The notes beneath the pieces are model-generated. The model saw only the letters and a program-made list of their open reading frames with translations, was not told where the DNA came from and did not search any database. 64,000 nt of DNA from Xanthomonas floridensis (GTDB taxonomy: Bacteria; Pseudomonadota; Gammaproteobacteria; Xanthomonadales; Xanthomonadaceae). A program made the translations under genes and the position numbers. Location of the stretch: contig NZ_LXNG01000056.1 in assembly GCF_001642575.1 (NCBI RefSeq), forward strand, positions 124,001 to 188,000. The letters run 5' to 3'. Positions within the stretch are counted from its first letter, which is position 1. The number at the start of each line of letters is the position of its first letter. Positions 28,665 to 36,178 of this stretch are shown here, piece by piece.

Positions 28665-29983
28665 GCCGCCAATTCCGAGTGCTTGCGGTCTCCATCCTCG
28701 CTGTCGCGCTGGCAGCGTGTGGTCAGGCGCCCGAGTTGAACCAGCATGGCGCGACGCCCAAGTTGCCGGCACCCGATCGCGGCGTGCTGCCGGACATGAC
28801 GATCGCCGAGCCCACCGCGTGGGGCAACAGCACCCCGACCGTGCCGGCGGGCTACCGCATCACCGCCATCGCGCGCGATCTGGCCATTCCGCGGCAGACG
28901 CTGGTGCTGCCGAACGGCGACATCCTGGTGGCCGAAGGCCGCGGCGGCTCTGCGCCCAAGCTCAAGCCCAAGGACATCATTGCCGGCCCGATCAAGGCCA
29001 AGGGCACCACCCAGGTCAAAAGCGGCAATCGTCTGACCTTGCTGCGTGACGCCGACGGTGACGGCACCTATGAATTGAAGACCGTCTTCGCCGACAAGCT
29101 CAACGCGCCGTACGGGCTTGCGCTGATCGGCAATGCGCTTTACGTCGCCAACCAGGATGCATTGGTGCGCTTCGACTACCGCGACGGCCAGACCAAGGCC
29201 AGCGGCGCGCCAAGCAAGCTGACCGACCTGCCGTCGGCCATCAACCATCACTGGACCAAGGCGCTCACCGCCAGTGCAGACGGGCGTTATCTGTATGTAG
29301 CGATTGGCTCCAACAGCAACATCACCGAACGCGGCATGGATGTCGAAATCGATCGTGCGCAGGTCTGGCAGGTCGATGCGGCCACCGGCGCGCACAGGCC
29401 GTATGCCACCGGCCTGCGCAATCCGACTGCGCTGGCCATCCAGCCCGGCAGCGGCGTGCTGTGGGCGGTGGTCAACGAACGCGACGAAATCGGCCCTAAC
29501 CTGGTGCCCGACTATCTGACCTCGGTTCGCGAAGGCGGCTTTTACGGCTGGCCCTACAGCTACTGGGGCAAGCACGTGGACACGCGGGTCATGCCGCAGG
29601 ATCCACAAAAGGTGGCCTCGGCAATCGAGCCGGACTACGCCTTGGGCTCGCATGTGGCAGCACTGGGCGTTGCGTTCTCCGCGCCGGTAATGGGTGCGAA
29701 ATTCGCAGACGGCGTCTTCGTCGGCGAGCACGGCAGCTGGAACCGTCATCCGCCGGTGGGCTACAAGGTGGTGTTCGTGCCGTTCCGCGACGGCCGGCCC
29801 GCGGGTGACCCCATCGACTTCGTGTCCGGCTTCCACGGTGAGGATGGCAAGACGCGCGGCCGCCCGGTAGGCGTCACGGTCGACCCGCGCGGCGCGCTGA
29901 TCGTGGCCGATGACCTGGCCAATATCATCTGGCGTGTCACTCCCGACACCGCGCCAGCATCGCCGCCGCAGGCGATGCGCTGA
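28661..29983 (+). CDS. Sorbosone/glucose dehydrogenase-like beta-propeller lipoprotein
   Basis: Exported lipoprotein of 440 residues. The signal peptide ends with a lipobox (LAVALAAC). The rest resembles the six-bladed beta-propeller of the GSDH family: RDLAIPRQTLVLPNGDILVAEG, LNAPYGLALIGNALYVAN, GLRNPTALAIQPGSG, VVNERDEIGPNLVPDYLT, then GEHGSWNRHPPVGYKVVF. These match PQQ-dependent aldose or L-sorbosone dehydrogenases, so periplasmic oxidation of a sugar or aldehyde is likely. ATG 28661 overlaps the upstream stop and has GGGAGG before it. A UUCG-loop terminator follows at 30009. Confidence 0.88.
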   Translation: MSRQFRVLAVSILAVALAACGQAPELNQHGATPKLPAPDRGVLPDMTIAEPTAWGNSTPTVPAGYRITAIARDLAIPRQTLVLPNGDILVAEGRGGSAPKLKPKDIIAGPIKAKGTTQVKSGNRLTLLRDADGDGTYELKTVFADKLNAPYGLALIGNALYVANQDALVRFDYRDGQTKASGAPSKLTDLPSAINHHWTKALTASADGRYLYVAIGSNSNITERGMDVEIDRAQVWQVDAATGAHRPYATGLRNPTALAIQPGSGVLWAVVNERDEIGPNLVPDYLTSVREGGFYGWPYSYWGKHVDTRVMPQDPQKVASAIEPDYALGSHVAALGVAFSAPVMGAKFADGVFVGEHGSWNRHPPVGYKVVFVPFRDGRPAGDPIDFVSGFHGEDGKTRGRPVGVTVDPRGALIVADDLANIIWRVTPDTAPASPPQAMR

Positions 29984-30008
29984 GGCGGTGCGAGCAATCC
30001 CGACGCAG

Positions 30009-30036
30009 GCTGTCACGGCGTTCGCGCCGTGACAGC
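30009..30036 (+). terminator. UUCG-tetraloop terminator
   Basis: A perfect 12-bp stem (GCTGTCACGGCG/CGCCGTGACAGC) is capped by a TTCG tetraloop, 26 bp after the sorbosone-dehydrogenase-like gene. T-tract is weak (GTTG), but stem stability is very high. Confidence 0.75.
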
Positions 30037-30569
30037 GTTGCAGCGTGATCCTGCTGCGGCATGATCTCGTCATGGCATCTGAAACGCTCGGCAGGTACGT
30101 CGATTGCATAACACGTTCTTCCCAGCCGGCATTGAATTCGCACCGTTGCAATCGCTGCGCGCCAGCAAGCCGCTGGCAGCGGCGCCAAACGTTCCGCGCC
30201 GTTGATGGATGCAGCATCTTTCCATGCAATGCGCTGGCGCAGCATACGCAGCGCCACAAGAGCGCCTGCAGCGGCCACCGCGCTGGCATTGAGCGGAGGA
30301 CTGCGTACGGCCCAGGGTTGTGCGCGTTCCAGTTGCGCGGCCAGCGCCAGCAGTGTGCTTTGCTCGCCAACGCGCGCGGCAACGTGGGCGCCGATCGGCA
30401 ACCCGGCCGGGCTCCCCACGCCATGCGACGATCGCGCCGATGTCCAGTGCACTGCGTTTGCCCACGATGCGTGACGATGGGATGCGCGTGCGCCATGCCG
30501 GCCGCGTGGCAGTCGGCGACTGGGCAGCGTGCCAGCGACAATGCCGCGCGATGAAGAGCACACCGCAGG
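30037..30569. other. Non-coding stretch holding a decayed gene
   Basis: About 530 bp with no intact gene. The only recognisable coding trace is a minus-strand amidase-like fragment at about 30312-30422, listed separately. Flanking frames are broken by stops. Confidence 0.5.
30312..30422 (-). pseudogene. C-terminal remnant of an amidase
   Basis: The translated minus strand reads GSPAGLPIGAHVAARVGEQS then TLLALAAQLERAQPW. This is the conserved C-terminal block of amidase-signature enzymes (typically G-x-PxGLPxGxQ, then LLxLAxxxExxxPW). No amidase catalytic Ser-Ser-Lys region is found in any frame upstream, so only a fragment survives. Confidence 0.6.
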
Positions 30570-30598
30570 CAGAAACAAGAAGCCCCGCAATGCGGGGC
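30570..30598 (-). terminator. Rho-independent terminator on the minus strand
   Basis: GCCCCGC and GCGGGGC pair around a three-base loop (30582-30598). Read on the minus strand the stem is followed by TTCTTGTTTCT. It would terminate the small periplasmic protein gene that ends at 30797. Confidence 0.7.
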
Positions 30599-30796
30599 CT
30601 CTCGGTACCGATTCAAGAGCAGCGAAGAGCATTTCGCTAGCGCACTTCAGATGGCTGCAGAGGCCACGCCCGGAAACGGAGTCCACGAACGGAGCATGCC
30701 GATGTCGCGTACCGATCGCACGCCGCTGGTGGCGATGCACCCGTTTTCCTGGCTGCTCTCAGCGACTGAGATGGCAGCAATACTGCAACCATGCAC

Positions 30797-31072
30797 TCAG
30801 GGCAGATCGCACTTGATCTTGCCATCCACGTAATAGGGTTTTGGCACATCCGGATTGGTGCTGGTCTTTTCGAACACCACCTCGAACGAGGCCATGTCCA
30901 CCTTGCCCTTGCGCGACTCGCAGGCCTCCTGCAGCTTCTTCTTGACCGCGGTGATGCCGGCCTCGCGGTTGGCGCCATCGGCGCTATTGGTCAGGTTGGC
31001 AACCTCGGCAGAGGCCAGGGGGCTGAGGCCAAGCAGGCATCCAGCGAGCAGCGTGCTATGCAGCTTCTTCAT
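30797..31072 (-). CDS. Small periplasmic protein, function unknown
   Basis: Exported protein of 91 residues. A clear signal peptide (MKKLHSTLLAGCLLGLSPLASA) precedes a mature part of about 69 residues containing two cysteines (EACESRKG and IKCDLP), which could form a disulfide. ATG 31072 has the strong site AAGGAGATCGT; the longer upstream frame is not needed. The mature sequence (VDMASFEVVFEKTSTNPD, then PYYVDGKIKC) does not match a family I know. It is transcribed alone and closed by the terminator at 30570. Confidence 0.8.
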   Translation of the reverse strand: MKKLHSTLLAGCLLGLSPLASAEVANLTNSADGANREAGITAVKKKLQEACESRKGKVDMASFEVVFEKTSTNPDVPKPYYVDGKIKCDLP

Positions 31073-31224
31073 ACGATCTCCTTTGCGATGTCCAATATGC
31101 AGCGTCCTGTGCACCGCTTCAGGCTTGCGGCGCGCCGACAGCATAGGCGCGCCGCGTTAAGCGGCCGTGCGCAATGAGGGGCGGCGTGGCCTCACGCCGG
31201 GCCCCCTGCACGCCGCGTCCAGGC

Positions 31225-31650
31225 TCAGGGAATGAGCGTCAGCGTTGCCGCAGCAACCACGAGGTAACGTGCGGTCTTGGCGATCGCTACCAATGGCAGA
31301 AAGATGCGCAGTGGCTCGCGCATCACCCCGGCGGCCAAGGTGAGCGGGTCGCCGATGATCGGCATCCAGCTCAATAGCAGCGACCACCTGCCGTACTTCC
31401 CGTACCAGCGTTGGGCACGCTCCAGGGCGCGTGGCGTGACCGGAAACCAGCGCCGCTGCTGGAAGCGCAGCGCCTCGCGCCCGATCCACCAATTGATCAG
31501 CGAGCCCAGTACGTTGCCGAGGCTGGCAACGGCCACGAGCCCGGTGACCGAGCCGCCGTCCAGCAACAGCGCCGCCAATGCCGCTTCTGACTGCGCGGGC
31601 AGCAAGGTGGCAGCGATCAACGACAGTGCGAACAGCGAAAGATAGGTCAC
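31225..31650 (-). CDS. yqaA: YqaA-type (DedA/SNARE-associated) membrane protein
   Basis: Inner-membrane protein of 141 residues, the usual YqaA length. It shows LSLFALSLIAATLLPAQSEA, LGNVLGSLINWWIGREA, RAQRWYGKYGRWSLLLSWMP, and IIGDPLTLAAGVMR near the C-terminus, as in YqaA/DedA-related proteins. Start is GTG 31650 with AAGG upstream; the longer frame beyond it lacks membrane-protein character. DedA relatives are thought to act as lipid-linked carrier or phospholipid transport proteins; this member's substrate is unknown. Confidence 0.85.
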   Translation of the reverse strand: MTYLSLFALSLIAATLLPAQSEAALAALLLDGGSVTGLVAVASLGNVLGSLINWWIGREALRFQQRRWFPVTPRALERAQRWYGKYGRWSLLLSWMPIIGDPLTLAAGVMREPLRIFLPLVAIAKTARYLVVAAATLTLIP

Positions 31651-31867
31651 GAACGGCCTTGGACAGGTGGGAGCGGGGCAGGCCGTTGCTGGTATCCGGC
31701 GCGTGAGGCCAGTGCACGCCAGCCGACGATCGCATGCCAGTCGATCATCGCGTGACAGAAACAAGCGCACTGCAATGCGTCTGCCGGTGGCAAGAGGCGA
31801 TTGGAAAAGGCAATTGGAGTGAGGTACGACCGTGCCAGCTCTCGCAAGAATGCGCGGCCACCGGCCT

Positions 31868-32410
31868 TTACAACAGGGCCAGCTGCCCCACGGCATTGCG
31901 CACGCTCTTCTTGGTCATGCGCACCACCGAGCGATGGATGGTCATGCCTTCGATCAACGCGTCGATCGCGCTGGCCGCGGGCTTGGAGAAATGCAGCTCC
32001 AGCGCAGTCCTGCTGCGTGCCATCCATTGCTCCATGATGGCTGTCATCTCCGGATGGCGGCGGGCGAAAGCGTACAGCTCGTAGCTCAGCAACAGAATCC
32101 GTGGCGATGCGGTGGCGTCGGCAAAAATGATGCTGACCACCGCGTCGCAGGCCTGGTCGCGGTTCCTGGCTGTGCGGATCTCGGCGGCGAAGTTGTGCGA
32201 GACCTCCTGCGAAAAGCGGGTGAAGGCGGCGATCAGCAATTCGTGCATGGACCCGAAGTAATAGGTGGTCGCGCTCAACGGCACGCCGGCTTGCTCGGCA
32301 ACCTTGCGGAAGGTCGTGCCGGCCACACCGTGGTCCACCACCACCTGCAGCGTGGCCAGTTCGATGTGTTCCTTGCGATGGGGGTCCTGGCGCCACGTCC
32401 TGCCGCTCAT
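31868..32410 (-). CDS. TetR-family transcriptional regulator
   Basis: Repressor-type regulator of 180 residues. The N-terminal helix-turn-helix is clear (LATLQVVVDHGVAGTTFRKV, then AEQAGVPLSATTYYFGSMHE), followed by an all-helical ligand-binding domain. ATG 32410 (GGA upstream) is preferred to the longer frame because the fold begins at about residue 10. It is divergent from the DUF1349 gene, and a matching dyad (32465-32482) lies in the shared promoter region, so autoregulation plus control of the DUF1349 gene, and perhaps the MFS gene beyond it, is likely. Confidence 0.9.
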   Translation of the reverse strand: MSGRTWRQDPHRKEHIELATLQVVVDHGVAGTTFRKVAEQAGVPLSATTYYFGSMHELLIAAFTRFSQEVSHNFAAEIRTARNRDQACDAVVSIIFADATASPRILLLSYELYAFARRHPEMTAIMEQWMARSRTALELHFSKPAASAIDALIEGMTIHRSVVRMTKKSVRNAVGQLALL

Positions 32411-32464
32411 CTGTATCCACGCCTGTTTCGATGCTGCGATGGTAATCCAGAGTTGACGCGCCAA

Positions 32465-32482
32465 TTGGTACGGATGTACAAA
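32465..32482. promoter_or_regulatory. Putative TetR operator
   Basis: TTGGTAC-GGAT-GTACAAA is an imperfect 18-bp palindrome (TTnGTAC-N4-GTACnAA) in the 141-bp divergent region between the TetR gene and the DUF1349 gene. Its form and length are typical for TetR-family operators. Binding is inferred from position. Confidence 0.6.
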
Positions 32483-32551
32483 TTAGCCATTGCCGCTGTC
32501 CTCAAGGCAGATGAAGGCGCTTGCGGTGTGGCGAACTCGAAGAGGGAAGAC

Positions 32552-33235
32552 ATGAATGAATCCAAGCAGGTCGATGTCGGGCGCAGGCTGACCCTGGGTG
32601 GCCTGGCGGCCGGCGGCATGGTCATGGCCACCGGTGCAGGCGCGGTGGCTAGCAGCTCCTGGCAGCGAGGCACCTGGCTCAACGCACCGAAGGTGCATCG
32701 CGTCCTGCAAGGGGATGTGCTCGACGTCGTGACCGACGAGGGAACCGACTTCTGGCGCGAGACCCATTACGGGTTCACGCGTGATAGCGGGCATTTCCTC
32801 GGCATCGCGGCCCCGGCGGCATTCACCTGCCAGGTCCGCGTGCGCGCCCGGTTCGAGCAGCTCTACGATCAGGCCGGCATCATGATCCGTGTCGACGAGC
32901 AGCATTGGGTCAAGGCCGGCATCGAGCTCAGCGATGGGCGCGCCATGCTCAGCAGCGTGCTCACCAATGCAACCTCGGATTGGGCTACCGGCCCGTATGA
33001 AGGCGATGCCTCCGATTTCTGGATGCGTGCCACGGTCGAAAAGGGTGTGCTGCGGCTGCAGGCATCCCGGGACGGAAACTACTGGCCCTTGGTGGGACTG
33101 TGCCCGTTCCCGGTTGCCGCGCATTATCTGGTGGGGCCGATGACATGTACGCCCGAGCGCGAAGGATTGCAGGTGCAGTTCTCCAACTGGGAACTCGGCC
33201 CGGTGCTGGGCAAGGATCTTCATGATCTGTCCTGA
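32552..33235 (+). CDS. Tat-exported DUF1349 domain protein
   Basis: Protein of 227 residues. The N-terminus GRRLTLGGLAAGGMVMATGA looks like a twin-arginine signal, indicating export of a folded protein. The mature part matches the concanavalin-like DUF1349 fold (DFWRETHYGFTRDSGHF, FEQLYDQAGIMIRVDEQHWV, KAGIELSDG, ASDFWMRATVE). DUF1349 is related to the regulation-of-enolase-1 beta-sandwich proteins; no catalytic activity is established. ATG 32552 has AGAGGGA upstream. It is divergent from the TetR gene and only about 40 bp before the MFS gene. Confidence 0.85.
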   Translation: MNESKQVDVGRRLTLGGLAAGGMVMATGAGAVASSSWQRGTWLNAPKVHRVLQGDVLDVVTDEGTDFWRETHYGFTRDSGHFLGIAAPAAFTCQVRVRARFEQLYDQAGIMIRVDEQHWVKAGIELSDGRAMLSSVLTNATSDWATGPYEGDASDFWMRATVEKGVLRLQASRDGNYWPLVGLCPFPVAAHYLVGPMTCTPEREGLQVQFSNWELGPVLGKDLHDLS

Positions 33236-33277
33236 TCTGGTGGTTGCTGTCCCACGACGTTCCCGGTGCCCGCGTTG

Positions 33278-34426
33278 ATGGCAGGGATGCAGTCATCCTC
33301 GCCACGCGCGCAGCAACTCGCGACACGCGCGGCCTTTTTCATTCCCGGATTCGCGGTATCGATCTGGGCACCCCTGGTTCCCTTCGCCAAACAGCAGTCG
33401 GCGCTGGACGAGGCCAGGCTGGGTGTGGTGTTGCTCTGCCTGGGCGCGGGATCGCTGCTGGCGATGCCGCTTGCCGGCCTCTGGGCATCGCGCATGGGCT
33501 GCAGGCGCGTGATGCTGGTCACCGTAGTGATGATGTGCGCGGCACTGCCGTTTTTAAGTGCACTGCAGTCTGCGGTGGCGTTGGGGGCGATGTTGTTCGT
33601 GTTCGGCGCCGGCGTCGGCGCGATGGACTGCACGATGAACATGCAGGCAGTGGCGGTCGAACGCGATAGCGGTACGGTGATGATGTCCGGTTTCCACGCG
33701 TTCTACAGCATCGGCGGGTTTGCCGGCGCGTTGTTGATGACAGTGCTGCTCAGCAGTGGCATGACACCGGCGCTGTCCTCGATGAGCGGCGTGCTCGCCA
33801 TCGTGTTGATGACTGCCATCGCGGCCCCGCACTGGAGAACGGAGCGAGCCGCGCACGAAGGACCATTGCTGGCATGGCCACGCGGCAGCGCGCTGTTCAT
33901 CGGCCTGCTGGCGTTTGTCGTGTTCCTTGCCGAGGGCACCATCCTGGACTGGAGTGCGGTGTTCCTGACCCAGGTTCGCAATGTCGACGCCACCAAGGCC
34001 GGCGCGGGCTATGTGATCTTCGCACTGACCATGACCGCCATGCGGCTGTGCGGCGATGCGTTGGTGCAGCGCCTGGGACGCACACGCGCGATCATGCTGG
34101 GCGGTGTATGTGCCTGCGTGGGCTTCTCGGTGGCGGTGCTCACGCCGTGGTGGGAGCTGTCGCTGCTCGGCTATGCGTTGATCGGCCTGGGGTGCGCCAA
34201 TATCGCGCCCGCATTGTTCTCGATGGCAGGACAGCAGCGCGCCATGCCGGAGGGCATGGCGATCACCGCGATGACCACGCTGGGTTATGCCGGCGTGCTG
34301 GCCGGCCCCGCACTGGTCGGTTTCGCCGCACACGCTTGGGGACTGACGGCCGCGTTGATGGCGGTGGCCGCAGCGATGCTGGCGGTCGCGGCGTCCACGA
34401 CCTGGCTCAGGCAGGACACTGGCTGA
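33278..34426 (+). CDS. MFS transporter (YbjJ-like)
   Basis: Inner-membrane transporter of 382 residues with about 12 hydrophobic helices. It shows the MFS loop 2-3 pattern (LWASRMGCRRVML) and later LVQRLGRTRAIMLGG, plus GFHAFYSIGGFAGA as in YbjJ-type facilitators. GTG 33266, ATG 33278 and ATG 33287 are all possible starts; none has a strong ribosome site. It follows the DUF1349 gene by about 40 bp and may be co-transcribed and under the TetR regulator. Substrate unknown; an efflux role is plausible. Confidence 0.85.
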   Translation: MAGMQSSSPRAQQLATRAAFFIPGFAVSIWAPLVPFAKQQSALDEARLGVVLLCLGAGSLLAMPLAGLWASRMGCRRVMLVTVVMMCAALPFLSALQSAVALGAMLFVFGAGVGAMDCTMNMQAVAVERDSGTVMMSGFHAFYSIGGFAGALLMTVLLSSGMTPALSSMSGVLAIVLMTAIAAPHWRTERAAHEGPLLAWPRGSALFIGLLAFVVFLAEGTILDWSAVFLTQVRNVDATKAGAGYVIFALTMTAMRLCGDALVQRLGRTRAIMLGGVCACVGFSVAVLTPWWELSLLGYALIGLGCANIAPALFSMAGQQRAMPEGMAITAMTTLGYAGVLAGPALVGFAAHAWGLTAALMAVAAAMLAVAASTTWLRQDTG

Positions 34427-34540
34427 TCGCACGCTGCATCGAGCGCTGTCAGGCAGGAATGCCTGGATGCCGGCAATCCGGTTGTTTCGAGCGCATGGTT
34501 GCCGATGTCGACGCGCATTACCAACCGGCGCCTGTAACGA

Positions 34541-34566
34541 AACGGCGGGCATTGCTGCCCGCCGTT
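34541..34566. terminator. Hairpin between convergent genes
   Basis: AACGGCGGGCA and TGCCCGCCGTT form a perfect 11-bp stem with a TTGC loop. It lies between the ends of the MFS gene (+) and the DING-like gene (-) and can serve both. T-tracts are weak on each side. Confidence 0.72.
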
Positions 34567-34597
34567 CGCTTGTGACGCATACAACACTGCGTGCGTG

Positions 34598-35914
34598 TTA
34601 TTGCAGGCAGGTGCTCACCGTGTTCTGCACCGAGGTGCGGAATGCGGCAACGCCGTCCAGATACGCAAAGCCGGCCGGCAGCGCCGGACGCGTGGTGCTG
34701 CTGTAGAAGATGCCGAACAGATCCTTCAAGGCCTGCACGTGCGCCGCGCTACCGTTGCCATTGGTGTAGCCGGCCACGTAGGTAATCGCTGCGATCGGGT
34801 AGGCATTGGTGATGGCCGCAGCGGGGTTGACCAGGCGCACGCAGTTCTTGGTGGCCTGCGTTCCGCTACCCGGCGCGGCGTTGACGGTGGCGCCGTCCAG
34901 CACACGACCGCTCAGCAGTGCCGTGGCCGCCAGCGACACCGGCGTGGCGTTCTGGCCGAACAGCGCCGGATCGAAGCCGTTGACCTTGGCGTACCTGGCC
35001 GACTGCAGCAGCACTTCACCGATGTCGGCATAGCCCACTGCGTTGGTGTTGGCACTGGCACGCACGGCAGTGACCACGCCGTTGTTGCCGCTGGCGCCGA
35101 TGCCGCGCGACCCGTACACCGTGCTCACGCCGCCCGGCAGGGCCGCATTGAAGGTCTGGTTCGGGGTGAAGGTGAAGCCGGACGGCACATTGGCGGTGCC
35201 GTTGCAGGTGCGCGCCAGGTAGCTGGTGAACGCAAAGCTGGTGCCGCTGCCATCGGTGCGGTACACGATCTTGATCGGGCCGGTGGCGCCGCTGCCGGAT
35301 ACCAGCGACCAGTCGCTGACCTGGCCGGAGTAGACCTGGCAGACCTGCGCGGAGGTCAGCGCCAGCGCGGTGGTCGCGGTGCTCTGAGCGATTGCGATGG
35401 CGCCGGCGATGGTCGGGATCTGCACCACGCCGACACGGGCGGCGGCATTGCTGCCATTGAGGAAGGCCTGGTAATCGGTGGTGCTGTACGGCGCATCGGT
35501 GCCGATGAAATCCGGTGTGGCCGATGCAGCGCTCAGGCCGGCGGGGGCAACGCTGAAATCATTACAGGCCTGGTTGGCGGCGATGCTGCCGGCCAGGCTG
35601 TTCTTGCCGGTGCCGCTGCCGGTCTGGCAGTAGGACACCTTGTTGCTGTTGGCGCCGGCGCTGTAGGCGGCAAAGATGGATCCGGCGCTGATGCCGGCAA
35701 CCGTGCTGGAACCGCCAGCGGTATTGCCGGCATTGGTGGACAGGCGCGCGTCCGGATTCGGCGTCAGGTAGGCATTGCCGACATACGGCTGGGCCGGGAA
35801 CGTGGCGCCACCACCATACAGATTTTCTGCGGCCATTGCCGGAGCGGCCAGCACGACGAGGGCGGCCGCGAGGGCGGCGGTCAGCGAAACGGGGGATTTG
35901 ATGAAATTACGCAC
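34598..35914 (-). CDS. DING/PstS-like exported phosphate-binding-fold protein
   Basis: Exported protein of 438 residues. A signal peptide ends APAMA, giving a mature start ENLYGGGATFPAQ that resembles the DINGGGATLPQ start of DING proteins. The stretch LTSAQVCQVYSGQVSDWS, then GSGATGPIKIVYRTDGSGTS corresponds closely to the phosphate-binding region of DING/PstS proteins (VCGVFSGRLTDWS, then SSGTTELF, from memory). Start is GTG 35914 behind AGGAGA. Members bind phosphate or act as low-molecular-weight phosphatases (LapA type). It lies just downstream of the FHA-like operon on the same strand, with a Pho-box-like half-site 120 bp upstream, suggesting phosphate-starvation control. Confidence 0.82.
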   Translation of the reverse strand: MRNFIKSPVSLTAALAAALVVLAAPAMAAENLYGGGATFPAQPYVGNAYLTPNPDARLSTNAGNTAGGSSTVAGISAGSIFAAYSAGANSNKVSYCQTGSGTGKNSLAGSIAANQACNDFSVAPAGLSAASATPDFIGTDAPYSTTDYQAFLNGSNAAARVGVVQIPTIAGAIAIAQSTATTALALTSAQVCQVYSGQVSDWSLVSGSGATGPIKIVYRTDGSGTSFAFTSYLARTCNGTANVPSGFTFTPNQTFNAALPGGVSTVYGSRGIGASGNNGVVTAVRASANTNAVGYADIGEVLLQSARYAKVNGFDPALFGQNATPVSLAATALLSGRVLDGATVNAAPGSGTQATKNCVRLVNPAAAITNAYPIAAITYVAGYTNGNGSAAHVQALKDLFGIFYSSTTRPALPAGFAYLDGVAAFRTSVQNTVSTCLQ

Positions 35915-36034
35915 TGCTTTTCTCCTTCATTGGAAAACAGCGGATCGGATGGGTGTATCCGTGCGAGTGAATGCGATGAGTCGCTATCGCAATCACAGGC
36001 TGCGCGCGTTGCATTATGGTGGTGCGACAAATCG

Positions 36035-36052
36035 CGGATTGTTTTATGACGC
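36035..36052 (-). promoter_or_regulatory. Pho-box-like site upstream of the DING gene
   Basis: GCGTCATAAAACAATCCG on the minus strand matches 12 of 18 positions of the enterobacterial Pho box, with the first half (GTCATAAAAC) well conserved and the second poor. It is about 120 bp upstream of the GTG start. A related GTCACAAAA element precedes the transporter gene of the same locus. Confidence 0.35.
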
Positions 36053-36178
36053 CCGGTAAATGCGACATTTCGCGATTTTTATTTACGACCACGTATTATT
36101 TTTTATCAATCTGTCAGATTAACTGCAGCCTCATGTGCAGATATCGCAGTTGCGTGACGAGCACGACCGAGACCATGT

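Noticed and set aside
28541-30616. A 691-residue minus-strand open frame across the sorbosone-dehydrogenase gene and the gap
   Set aside because: It is the complement of the real plus-strand gene with broken downstream sequence; only the small amidase trace around 30312-30422, in another frame, has family similarity.
36110-36128. CTGTCAGATTAACTGCAG read as a plus-strand Pho box
   Set aside because: Second half does not fit CTGTCA and the orientation points away from the DING gene; the 36035-36052 site is a better candidate.
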